Shown here: positions 12,101 through 22,500 of the stretch, one piece after another
Numbering within the stretch: the first letter of the stretch is position 1
Layout of the letters: each line of letters begins with the position of its first letter
DNA from: Eudorina sp. 2006-703-Eu-15
Taxonomy: Eukaryota > Chlorophyta > Chlorophyceae > Chlamydomonadales > Volvocaceae
DNA: 64,000 nt
NCBI GenBank assembly: GCA_003117195.1
Contig: BDSI01000101.1
Span: 124,001-188,000, forward strand
Direction: 5' to 3'
Position numbers and translations under genes: made by a program
Notes under the pieces: model-generated
The model's database searches: none
What the model was told of the DNA's origin: nothing
What the model saw: only the letters and a program-made list of their open reading frames with translations

Positions 12101-12306
12101 CGGACCTTTTCGTGACTCATGGTGGTCGCGGATCCCATGCGTCGGAACGCACGGGATGGCCGGATCCAATGTCTCCGCCATCTTATTTGTTCCGTTTAAC
12201 GGTCGACTTTGATTATTACGGCCTCGCTTGGTGCATGTCCGCAGGGGACTACGAGGAACTGTCGCGCTCGGTGCAAAAACACGACGAGCTAACAGACTCA
12301 TCTTGA
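9140..12306 (+). CDS. UPF0301 / AlgH (DUF179) family protein, 8 exons
   Basis: A 292-residue member of the UPF0301 family, bacterial AlgH/YqgE homologues also found in plants and algae. Exons are 9140-9223, 9495-9634, 9921-10103, 10576-10702, 11221-11248, 11603-11696, 11919-12079 and 12245-12306; all phases close. Family landmarks are GALLLAHPLLF with YFHRAAILLLEH, SYGVILNRP after the next junction, VKGVYLGG, then NGYAGWAPGQLL and GDYEEL near the end. The first exon is short, arginine- and serine-rich and lacks acidic residues until late, so it could be an organelle transit peptide (inference). Its link to exon 2 is the weakest point, because another small exon could lie between. The biochemical role of the family is unsettled. 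Confidence 0.87.
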
Positions 12307-13116
12307 TGCGTCGGGTCTGGGCTTGGTGCCTTGGCGCAACGTTCAAGCATTCAGAATTCAGATGCTGTGTAGGGCAGTGGTGGCTACCGCGACGAATGCC
12401 GTCGGCACGGTTGCTGTGCCCGCCATGAACTATATCACGCCGCATCACGTCAAAATTGGATTGCAAGGTCCCAGCCGGGGGCTCAACGAATGCAGCAGCG
12501 GAATTGCTCTCGCGGCAGGAGCTTAACCCAGGTGGCTCGCATGGCGCGCCACGTGATCTGACGGACGTAGGCCAACCCAGTCAGCTGGCCAGGACAGCAA
12601 TATCGGGCAGTATAATGGCGTGTCCATTTCTGCATGGGAGCTGCACCAGGGTACGGAACCGACGTTTGTTGTCGGAAGGCGCAAGCTATTTTTGTCTCAC
12701 CGGCAAGCGAAGTGTGTGCTTGAGTGTGCGTTATTGAGAGGAATAGTCCCTGGTTGCTGCGCTTCCGACATTCATCGTTTTGCTCGGCCACGGGGTTCGA
12801 CCGATAGACTTGGTCCGAGTGTGAACGCAAGGCCCGCAAAACCCTTTAACGGCCCGTAGTCCCAATTGGCTGGCATACCTTCCACTTGTCGAGGTACAGT
12901 TGTATAATTTCGTCCCCCGGACATGGTGTTCGGGTGGCAGCAGTCCTAAACTAACTTGAACACAATTTCGGACACCTTCTGGACGCGCTTGGCGGTTTGG
13001 ACAAGAGAAACTAAACTTGCAGCGTGTTTTGTGATGCCGGTCGTGTGCCGGGGCATTAGCGCATGACACCACCGATCGAAGCACAAGATGACTGCGAACA
13101 ATTAGGCACTACCTGC
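12307..13116. other. 3' flank of UPF0301 gene and spacer
   Basis: The first part is presumably the 3' UTR of the UPF0301 gene. No gene, clear poly(A) signal or RNA was recognised in the rest. The stretch ends at the tail of the LINE relic. Confidence 0.4.
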
Positions 13117-13166
13117 TGTTATTAAAGATGCTACAGTGGACCCCGCGGGTCATCGGTGATAGCCAA
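13117..13166 (-). repeat. LINE 3'-tail repeat, copy 3 (end of the relic)
   Basis: On the minus strand this reads ctatcaccgatgacccgcgg, then ggtccactgtagcatc and tttaataaca. It matches copy 1 at 1021-1079 closely, spacer included. Its place directly after L1-like coding sequence identifies the family to which the two other copies belong. Confidence 0.65.
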
Positions 13167-15110
13167 AGCTTCCTCACCATACACTGGAAACCGCGCCACC
13201 ATGTCGCACCAGACAGACCCCACACCGAAACAATCCCCGTGCCCACTCTACCAGCAACCACCCCGTTCCTGAGAACCAACCTCAGCCAGGGATAAAGCCC
13301 GCTCAGGAGAGTTAGCCACCAGGGCGCCCGTATTAGCGAAGCACCATTCCAGCCAAGGGCGGGCGCACGTCTCCGGCGGTGGCCCGTAGTCTTGGAAGAC
13401 AACGGGGGCGCGCGAGCCACCATCAGGGGCCTGCCCGTACGGCTCCACCGGGTCTAATAACCTCCTTACTCTATCAAATGCGCCAATGGGCAATAGAGCA
13501 CACAGTCGCCCCGTCCACCCGCGACCCACTACTCAGCGGCCGCTGGGCTTCGGCTAAGTACCCGGACCTGACGGCACAGGGTCACGGCACACTAGACGAT
13601 CGCCCTGCATCTGCAAGATGGGATGCGTAGCCCTCACCGCTGACCAACCCTTCCTCGGTATTCCCAGCTCTGCGAAGCCGTAGACCCGGCGGCTCCAACG
13701 ATCCGCCACCGCCCGTCGGGCGGCCAGCCCGTCAGCATCCACCGTTGGCCGCGGGGGTACCGTCCGCGTTCCTGGACCGGGCGGCCTTCATCGCACGCAG
13801 GCTCATTTCGATTGCACTGATTGCCGCCAAGACGACGACGTCTCATACGTACGCACTGTTGTGGCCCCATGGGGGGCTGGGCAAGCCACACATGCTATCT
13901 TTGTATTCTGACCCCTAACCGTGCCTCGATGTGCGCGACAACTGCTTGGACCACCCCGCAGCCCCAAAAGTGGTGCTGCCTCAGCGTCGGCCCCACCGTC
14001 CCGGCTCACGGGTATGTCCCGCAGCCGCATGGGGCTATAGCTGGCCCTCCTCATGTGTGAGTTTCCCAGCATCGGGGTTCCATCAACTGCCAGTCGCCAA
14101 TACGCCTCCGTACTGGCATTTTCCCACTTAGCCTCCGTGTAGGGTCCGCATCCTCTTCATGTTTTCAGTCACCCTGGAAACCATCCTCGGCACTTGGGGT
14201 GCAGCATCCTCGACCCCTAGCGCTTCACAGGCAAAGCGCGTGTGCGCCACACGCCTCGGCTCTGCGACCCTGTGCAACTGTAGCGCCGTACGGTGTATTC
14301 GTGGACGTGCCAACTTAAGCCATTTTGCAGCCTCCATCCCATGTGCCTCACCACCAGCATATCCGTGACTTCCTCCCTCCCCGTGGGGGTCGCCTCGTTG
14401 GGGCCCACGGCCCCCTCAGCGGCCTCGCACCACCCAGAGGGGATGTCCTGTCGAAGCGCCTCCAGGGCCGCCTCGCACTCCCTCCACCGGTTCCAATCCT
14501 GCCATCCGTCGGCGCCTACCCCCCCAGCACTCTCCTACAAAACGGCCCAACCCCGGCGGCGCTGTCGCTGGTTGCGGGCTGTCGGTGGGGTCGCGTCCGC
14601 GCTCCTCTCCCATCCGTCCGTCGTGTCCCGGAGCCGGAACAAAGCTCGAACAGCTTGCCCAACGGTCCTCAACGACAGGCATTTGGCAAGGGCAACGTGC
14701 CTACCTTCGAGACCGGGTCGCTCGCCTTCTTGCAGCCCTTGTGGTAGCCGTGGATTACCCCACAGCGGCGCATTCCGGCACCAGTCCCCTGGGGTCAGGG
14801 GTTCCGCACCGACATCTGTCACCAGCGGGAGGGCACCCGGCGCCCTTGCTACCCGATACACCCCCGCCGGCAGCGATACCCGGCTTCAAGCCAGTCGTGG
14901 CCTTGACGGCGCCTCATGAGGGACCCTGCATGAATTGCCCCGGGCTGAGCGCAGGAACTCAAACAGAATGCGCCGCCAGGGGGCGTCTGCCCCGCCCTTG
15001 GGCCCCAGGACGAAACGGACCGCCAATCCGGCCCATCTGGCCCGCGCATGCTCCAGCGGGGGTAGTGCCCCAAACCCTCCCCCCGTCAGGTGCCAACAGC
15101 AACTTTGGAA
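13117..15110 (-). mobile_element. Decayed L1-like non-LTR retrotransposon, 3' part
   Basis: Read on the minus strand from about 15090 downward, the frames hold typical L1-clade ORF2 sequence from beyond the reverse-transcriptase core: GGGFGALPPLEHARARWA then DAPWRRILFEFL. After a frame change come GDWCRNAPLWGNPRL and LAKCLSLRTVGQAV. Stops and frame changes break it, so it is not functional. The 3' end is the repeat block at 13117-13166, read as ctatcaccgatgacccgcgg and closed by a TAA-like tail. The endonuclease and RT core are not seen, so it is probably 5'-truncated. Boundaries are approximate. Confidence 0.7.
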
Positions 15111-15496
15111 CCCCCGTTGCCCTCCGTTCTGTGTCGTCGGACTGGATTCTTATCCGGACTGGTGATGATCCCGTCCAGGAACCCGTCCGGCGTTCGCCCG
15201 AGGGTTCCGAAAAGTTTCGCCACTAACTATAATCATTCTCGGAAACTTGCATTGATCTGATCCATCATGTTGGACACGCACATCGCGCAGTCGGGTTTGT
15301 GTTCCCCGGGAAGGGTCCCCCTTGTACCATTGTTTCCTAAAGAAGCAGCTGTGCTTTGAGGAACCCCGAGCAGGCGGCTGGGGGATGTTCGGGTCAGGGC
15401 CTGCCATCGCTGACCACGGCAGGAATCGGCTGGATTACCACTAGTGCTGACCTGGGATCCTGCACCAGCCGCTGACAAAAAGGTCAAAACTGAAGA

Positions 15497-15590
15497 TGAC
15501 TTATACAGGTTGCTATGGACCGCACAGGTCAGCGGCGACTGGCGGCGACAGCCGAAGCCTCCTGTCTACACACGGAATTGAGGCCGACAG
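15497..15590 (-). repeat. Diverged LINE-tail-like block
   Basis: The segment with ttgctatggaccgcacaggt and cagccgaagcctcctg aligns by eye with 13125-13195, with many substitutions. It is probably an older copy of the same element family, in the same orientation. Confidence 0.35.
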
Positions 15591-16770
15591 GAGCACGCAA
15601 GCCTTGTTGTGCCGGCGCTGTGGCGCAGGGGAGTAGTTTCAGCTTCTAGGGCTGTCCCAGGCACACCTTCGGTAACGCCGGCCCGCGTCACGGCAATGAG
15701 CCTTTGGTCCCGCGTTGGGGTATCAGACGGCCGCCAGGCGCGATAGGACGAACTGGAAAGCGTGGCGGTCCAACGATTTTGGGGCCGGCTGTACTACTTC
15801 GCGGAAGCGAGCGTACCCGAAGGTCTGTTTCACGGTCGGGTCCTGGCACCCCATCTCACAGGTACAGGTCGGGCAACTTGTGTGGTGGGGGCCGATGCCC
15901 CGGGGCACAAGACGAGGAGGGACAGACGGGCAGGTCGGGCATATGTTACACCGGAAAGCAGCCACAACGCCGTCCGTGTTGGTGGAAGGCTGATAGGTAG
16001 GAGTTCATAGCTGGGCACTCCGGGCCGGCACTTACGGGCGGCTCTTGAGCCCGAGTGGCCAGCCGTGACCGTGGGTCGCCGCCGGGGAAGGTGGTAATCC
16101 GCTGATAGGGGCGCCTGTGTGGCCAGCTCCTGACTGTGTGGTCTTGATCCTTCGACTCCGGCCAGTTCCCATGACTGCAGTGGCTCCCTAGTCGTGTGGA
16201 GCCGATGGGGGTTTCGACGCGCTTGTGGTAAAGGCGCGGTGCTCCTTGGGGGCGTGTCTTGCATTCGCTGTTGGGTGAGGCAGCACCAATGACCGCTGAA
16301 ACATGACGAAAGCAAGATGGCAGTTTTAAATAACACCACGACTAATGCATGGTGATAATAGCCCCATGCTCAGTCAGGGCGACCGGGGGCCCTGCCGGAC
16401 ACCCTTCGGGTAGCCGGTGCCTGCCGGTGCCTGCACGAGAGCCATCAGTACGGGACCTGAAGCTAGATTCCCTGCCCCTTCGCTGTTAGACTGTGGTAGC
16501 GTACTTGTACAGAGTTGCTGGGACTCAACGGCGGCTAGCGGTTTGAAGTAGTTCCGTGTCGTCCTAACCGTCATTCGGCATCGCATTTTCCCCGGAAAAG
16601 TCAGAAGGTTTCGCAGCGCGGTTGAGGTAGCTTCCAGTGATTGGGTTGCGCTGCTTTGAAAGGCCTGAGGAGTCCCGTCCTTGCCTTTATCCGTCCGCTT
16701 GCTCGGACATTCTTGGGCACAGACGTCGATCAACAGGAGCAAGCGCGCTAATGTGATGCTTGCAAGGAGA

Positions 16771-16781
16771 CCTATATATAG
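16771..16781 (+). promoter_or_regulatory. TATA-like sequence upstream of HAC
   Basis: cctatatatag lies about 260 bp before the HAC start codon. It would fit a core promoter with a 5' UTR of roughly 230 bases. This is a motif match only. Confidence 0.25.
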
Positions 16782-17033
16782 TCATAAAGAAATTATTCCA
16801 ATAATTCGGCTGTACCAGGGCACCAAATTACATAGACAAGTTCGTTAGGCCATGTTCGTTGCCGGACCGCCCCTGGACCTCTGGACCTCCTCCTCCTCCT
16901 CCTCTCCTGGCAAACTATTAACCTAACTAAGGTGTTGCCCCTTTCGCACCCGTTCCTATTGCTTTCCATCACGATGGATTAACACACCGTAGATAGCCCA
17001 GCGTCCGCAGCGGGGGTAGAACAGGAACACAAA

Positions 17034-19547
17034 ATGTCGTCGTTAGCTGTTCCTCAGCCCGCAGCGATGGCCACTACCAACAGAGTGCCATGGCAGTCGG
17101 ATGCGGATACTGCCGACAGGAAAATGATGTCTGAGCACATGTATGTATGTGCAGTGTCGCGAGGGCTCTGGTCATCGTGTTGACGGAGAACGTTCTCCAC
17201 GCGCACAGATTCCAAATATTTCAAACAAAGAGGCCTTCAGCACAGCAGTATAACAACAAGTTACCGGAGTTCGTCAAGCGGCTGGAGGAGGGCCTGTATC
17301 GGTCGGCAAATAGCAAGGCAAGTGGAGCTTTCAGGAGCCCTGCCCGGACCCCGCGCTGAGCAACCTACCCGCAATTTCCGCAGGAAGAGTATATTGATAT
17401 AAAAACGCTTGAGCAGCGTTTACAAGACGTCGCGAAGCGCTTTTTCCGGCCCAACCAAGCAGCCCAGTCCAGCGCAGGAGTTATGCAGTCTGCACCGATG
17501 CCGCAGGCCGGCCTGCAGCAGCCGTCAGCTCCTTCCGGGCAGATGCCCGGGATGATGAACATGGGAATGCCGGGGATGCCGCCGCAGTTCCAGCTCCCCC
17601 CAAGCCAGCCCATGCAGACACAGGGCTTCATGCCTAATAACGGGGGCTTGGCCGGAGGCATGGGCTTATCTGACCCGCTGCGGAATCAGATTCCTCAAGT
17701 TGGAGGCATGTTGCCCTCGCAGCCGATTCCGCAGCTGGACCCGACTAGCCAATACTCGCAACTTTTGGGACCGGGCAACCCAGCCTTCAACTCGAGCACA
17801 GCGATGCCTCAGGGCGTCATGAGTAATGGAGCTCCTGTACTTTTGCGTGGGCAAAGGGATTGGAATGGCAATTCGTCGCAGCAGCTGCTTGGGGTGAGAA
17901 TGGTTGTCCACCGCGCACGGCTTTTTGCGATCGCAAGACAGCTCAAATGTCTTCTTTTACACGCAGAGTCAGCCTGGACAACAGGCTATGAACAAGCTGA
18001 CCATCAACGGTACGTGAAGCTGGTTCACATGTTTGGCCCGCATGGTGTTGAAGTCTTGCCCCGCGTGCAGGTCTTTTGCCGGGCCAGCTTGCGACGGGAC
18101 CAGGAATGATGCCTCAGCAGCAGGGAGTGCCGAACGCAGGCTTTGTACCCAACAGCGGCGCTAACGGACCCAGCGGCATGATACCGTTGGGCAATGGGAT
18201 GGTGCCCAACGGCGGAATGATGCCGAACGGGGGCATGGTGCCCAATGGTGGTATGGTGCCGAACAGCGGAATGGGGCCCAGCGGCGGGATGGTGCCCAAT
18301 GGCGGGATGGTGCCTAACGGCGGGATGGTGCCTAACGGCGGGATGGTGCCCAACGGCGGGATGGTGCCGAACAGCGGAATGGTGCCGAACAATGGCATGG
18401 TGCCGAACGGCGGGATGCTGCCGAACAGCGGGATGGTGCCCAATGGCGGCATGGTGCCCAACGGCGGGATGCTACCGAACAGCGGGATGCTGCCGAACAG
18501 CGGCATGCTGCCGAACAGCGGCATGGTGCCTAACGGCGGCATGGTGCCCAACGGCGGCATGGTGCCCAACGGCGGCATGGTGCCCAGTGGGGGCATGGTC
18601 CAGAATGGCGGGATGGCACCCAACGGCGGAATGGTGCCGAACGGGGGTATGGTGCCGATGAACACCGGGATGCCGTTGGGTGCCGCTGGGTCACCGTTGC
18701 TGAACAACATGGCGAACTTCAACGGGCCGCAGCCCGTGCAGAATGCAGGTGAGATGTGTGCTGCCCAAACTGGCATGGCTCATGCCAAGAACGGCATGTC
18801 ATCATCGCTCAAATAATTTTGCAGGCATGATGGGGACGATGGGGCCAAACATGCAAGGGATGGTCCCGGTGGGAGGCGTCACGAACGGCGGTCCAGCGCT
18901 GCCCGGAATGATCCCGGTGAACACCACTAGCGGATTTTCGTCAAATCCAGCTGGAGTGGGGCCCATGGGACAGGGTTCAACCTCCTTGCCGAATTCCGGT
19001 GGGATGCTCGGTAAGTGTCCTCCATGGATGATAAGTAAAGGCGAAACGCGCAGCACTTGCATTGATTATTGTGCCTTGCGTCACAGGCATGCCCGTGATG
19101 CCCGAGGAGATCAACCCGAAGGTGCAGGAGCAGTACGTGCAGAAGCAGCAGCGATGGCTACTGTTTCTGAGGCACTGTGCGAAGTGCCGGGCGCCGGGGG
19201 ATGAATGTCAGCTTAAGACGCAGTGCAAGTTCGGGAAGCAGCTATGGGCGCACATTTTGTCGTGTCAGAACGCGGCGTGCGATTACCCTCGTTGCACCAG
19301 CTCGAAGGAATTGCTCAAGCATCACCAAAAATGCCAGGTGCGTTCGCATTGGGCGCCAATCCGCAGGGGAACGTTTAGCCATGGTTGGTGTCGCTAGACT
19401 GATAATATTCTTCGATGTGGCCGCGCAACCATTCCGTTGTTGCAGGCGTCACAGTGCCCTATCTGCGCGCCCGTAAAGGATTACGTCAAGAAGACGCGGC
19501 AGGCGACACAGCAACAGCAACAGCAGCAGGCTCAACAGCAGCAGCAG

Positions 19548-19582
<35 letters not shown>

Positions 19583-22500
19583 ACAGCAGCAACAGCAGCA
19601 ACAGCAGCAGGGTGCCGGCGGGACGTTCATGCCGGGGCAGCCAAACATGATTCCCAACGGCATGATCCCACAGCAACAGCAACAACAACAACAGCAGCAG
19701 GTGAGCGTTGAAGGAGCCTTCTTGAGGTCGTGGTTAGAGGGCTTTGAAATCCACCTTCGAAGATTTCTTTGAGAAAGGTAGCCGGGGAATGTCGTCGTCG
19801 GATGCATCATTTAGCTTCTTCAAGCTGATGCGGAAATCATGCGGCCATGCGAATCCCTTCTTGCCCAACAGGTGATGCGGATGAATTCCAATGGCATCGG
19901 CGGACAAAAGCGGCCCCACGAGATGATGAACGTGGGCATGGGGGCGTCCAGCATGGACACGATGAGCAGGATGGTGCCGGTGCAAGGGGGGATGGGTATT
20001 GGCGACCAGCTGCAGCCGGCGATGGCTCAACCTCAGCCTCAGGGCCCTGGACAGCAGCCCATGATGCAACAGCCGCAGCAACCGGCGCAACAGCCTGCTC
20101 CAAAGCGGCCAAAGACGGAGGATGTATTGCGCCAGGTAATGCTGCGGTTGATGTCCGCTGACCTGTCGCGAGAGACTGTATCTTGACGCCTGCAAATGAA
20201 CGAGGCATTTTAGTGTTTCTGCTCAAGCGTGGCATTTGCTGGGACCTGGGACTCGCCCATCGCACCCTGCAGAACACGGGGACGTCCCTGTTGGAGACGT
20301 TTGACGCCAAGCAGATCCGCGTGCATGTCGATTTGATACGGGCAGCAGCGGTGACGCAAAAAGCGCAACAGCAACCGCCGACTAATCCCGAGGACGCGTG
20401 CAAGGTAGGTGGTGCAGCTGCTTTGTGTCGCAGTTTGGTGCCCCGGAATTGTCTGACCGCTTGTACCGCCCCCGCCGCGATTTGCACTGGATGGACATCG
20501 GCATTGCTCGATATCGGATTGTTAACATCCTCGTCATTTGTTTGGCATTTTTTATGACCCTTCCCGTACATGGGGTGCTTCTGCGGCCGAACGCGAGGCT
20601 GACCTTGCAGACATGCCTGCAGTATCGCTTCTATACCTTACGGCGGGTTTCTCTCTAACCACAAGGTATGCGCACGCGTAGCTGTAAAGAAGGTTCTCGT
20701 CCTTGGCCCGCGCAGGTGTGCATGCTAACAAAGCTCTCGTTTGAGCCGCCCGTCATCTACTGCTCGTCTTGCGGGCTGAAAATAAAGCGTGGACAAATAT
20801 TCTACAGCACGCCGCCGGAGCACGGGAACGACCTGAAGGGGTACTTCTGCCACCAGTGTTATTCGGACCAAAAGGGGGAGCGTATCATGGTGGAGGGCGT
20901 ATCCATAAAGAAGTCGGACCTTGTGGTGAGTGGGACTGTCAGGGGTGAGGTGGGCATTTATGTCCGAAGACATCAAGTGTTTCAGTGACAAGGACAGAAG
21001 GGCATGGTACTCCTGGAGGCGAGTATTTGGGTCTGTAATGAGTCTCACAGTCGTGAAGTGGGGGCGGACGTTATCTCTGGTCCTTTTTTGACCGTTCGGG
21101 CATGGACCTACCCTATTATAAGCAGTTTCGGTTCCTGGTCTCCGGGTTGCATGTTGCACGCATTTGTCATTGGCTGAGGGACACGTCCAACCTTGGAATT
21201 GCGGCTCTGCCTCAACACTGTTTGTAGAAACGGAAAAACGACGAGGAGATTGAAGAGGGGTGGGTGCAATGCGACCACTGCGAAGGCTGGGTGCACCAGA
21301 TCTGCGGCATGTTCAACAAAGGTCGCAACAACAACGACGTGCACTATCTGTGCCCTGAGTGTCTCGCTATTGGCTACGAGCGTGGGCATCGGCAGCGGAC
21401 GGAGGTGAGTTGGTGACGTGCTAATCAGTCCTGATCAGTCCTGACGTCACCAGGACTGTTGCTGCTTGAAATTTCTGTCCATTACATGAGATACGGGGGG
21501 GTAGAGTTTGTCAAAGCGAGGCAGGTAACCGCTTTGCTGACCTGACATTGCTTGCGCCCACACAAAATGGGAATGTTCAGATTCGGCCCCAAGCGATGCT
21601 CGAGGCGAAAGATTTGCCTACGAGTAAGCTCAGCGACTGGATTACGGAGCGGCTTAATCGGGAGCTGGAACGGGAACGAATCAAGCGAGCGGAGCAGCAG
21701 GTAGAGACGAGCACGGGGCGGTTCTAGTGGTGGCAACCGGTGACTTTTGTTGTCGCCGAGTAAAGGGCTCATGGTCGTACCCAGGAATGGCCGTGGCCTG
21801 ATCTGAGCGATTGTGCATACCGGGACATCTTAAGCTTGGCAAGGTTTTGATGTTTCGAGCGCGGGAGATTTTAGGTGTTTTTTTTCAACCTGACGCACAT
21901 GCAAGTGACTGTGTTGTCAAGCAGGCTCACGGTAAGGAGAAATGACGCCCGGGTTATCGCTTGCCATATCAATCCACAGGGAAAGCAGCCGCACGAGGTG
22001 CCGGCACCGGAGCCGCTCACGGTCCGGATGATCAACAGTGTCGCCAAGAAGTGTGAAGTGAAACCCAAGTTCCACGAGACCTTTGCGGCGGACGGCTATG
22101 TCTCGGAGTTCGGATATCGGCAGAAAGTACTGCTGCTCTTTCAGAGCCTGGACGGCGTGGACGTCTGCCTCTTCTGCATGTACGTGCAGGAGTACGGCAA
22201 AGAATGCCCGGCGCCCAACACCAACGTCGTGTATCTGTCGTACTTGGACTCGGTGAAGTACTTCCGCCCTGAGATTCCGTGTGCGTTGGGCCCGAACGTG
22301 TCGCTGCGCACCTTTGTCTACCACCAGCTGCTCATCGGCTACATCGAGTTCACTCGGTACATGGGCTTCGAGCAGATGTACATTTGGGCGTGCCCGCCAA
22401 TGCAGGTGGGTGATGATTTCTAAAGAAAGCCGCCCAACATTGCAGTCACCAGTCTGACATGCTGGCGTTGGAGTGTCAATGCTTTACCCCGAGCTCCGCA

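Larger units (their letters stand above)
15111..17033. other. Repeat-derived spacer and HAC upstream region
   Basis: A block near 15497-15590 resembles the end of the LINE relic and its flank. A frame at 15723-15965 (-) is cysteine-rich but not assignable. The last 300 bp, with a TATA-like sequence near 16771, should hold the promoter and 5' UTR of the HAC gene. No other gene was recognised. Confidence 0.4.

Noticed and set aside
15723..15965. Cysteine-rich minus-strand frame, possible LINE zinc knuckle
   Set aside because: The cysteine spacing does not match a known knuckle and no other element sequence is in frame, so I do not call it.
18199..18648. CRISPR-like look of regular short repeats
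   Set aside because: There are no spacers between units, the array is in a eukaryotic exon, and it is in frame with HAC.
18114..18776. 220-codon minus-strand frame of PPLGTM repeats
   Set aside because: A mirror of the in-frame 18-bp array in HAC. A repeat with a unit divisible by three keeps several frames open.
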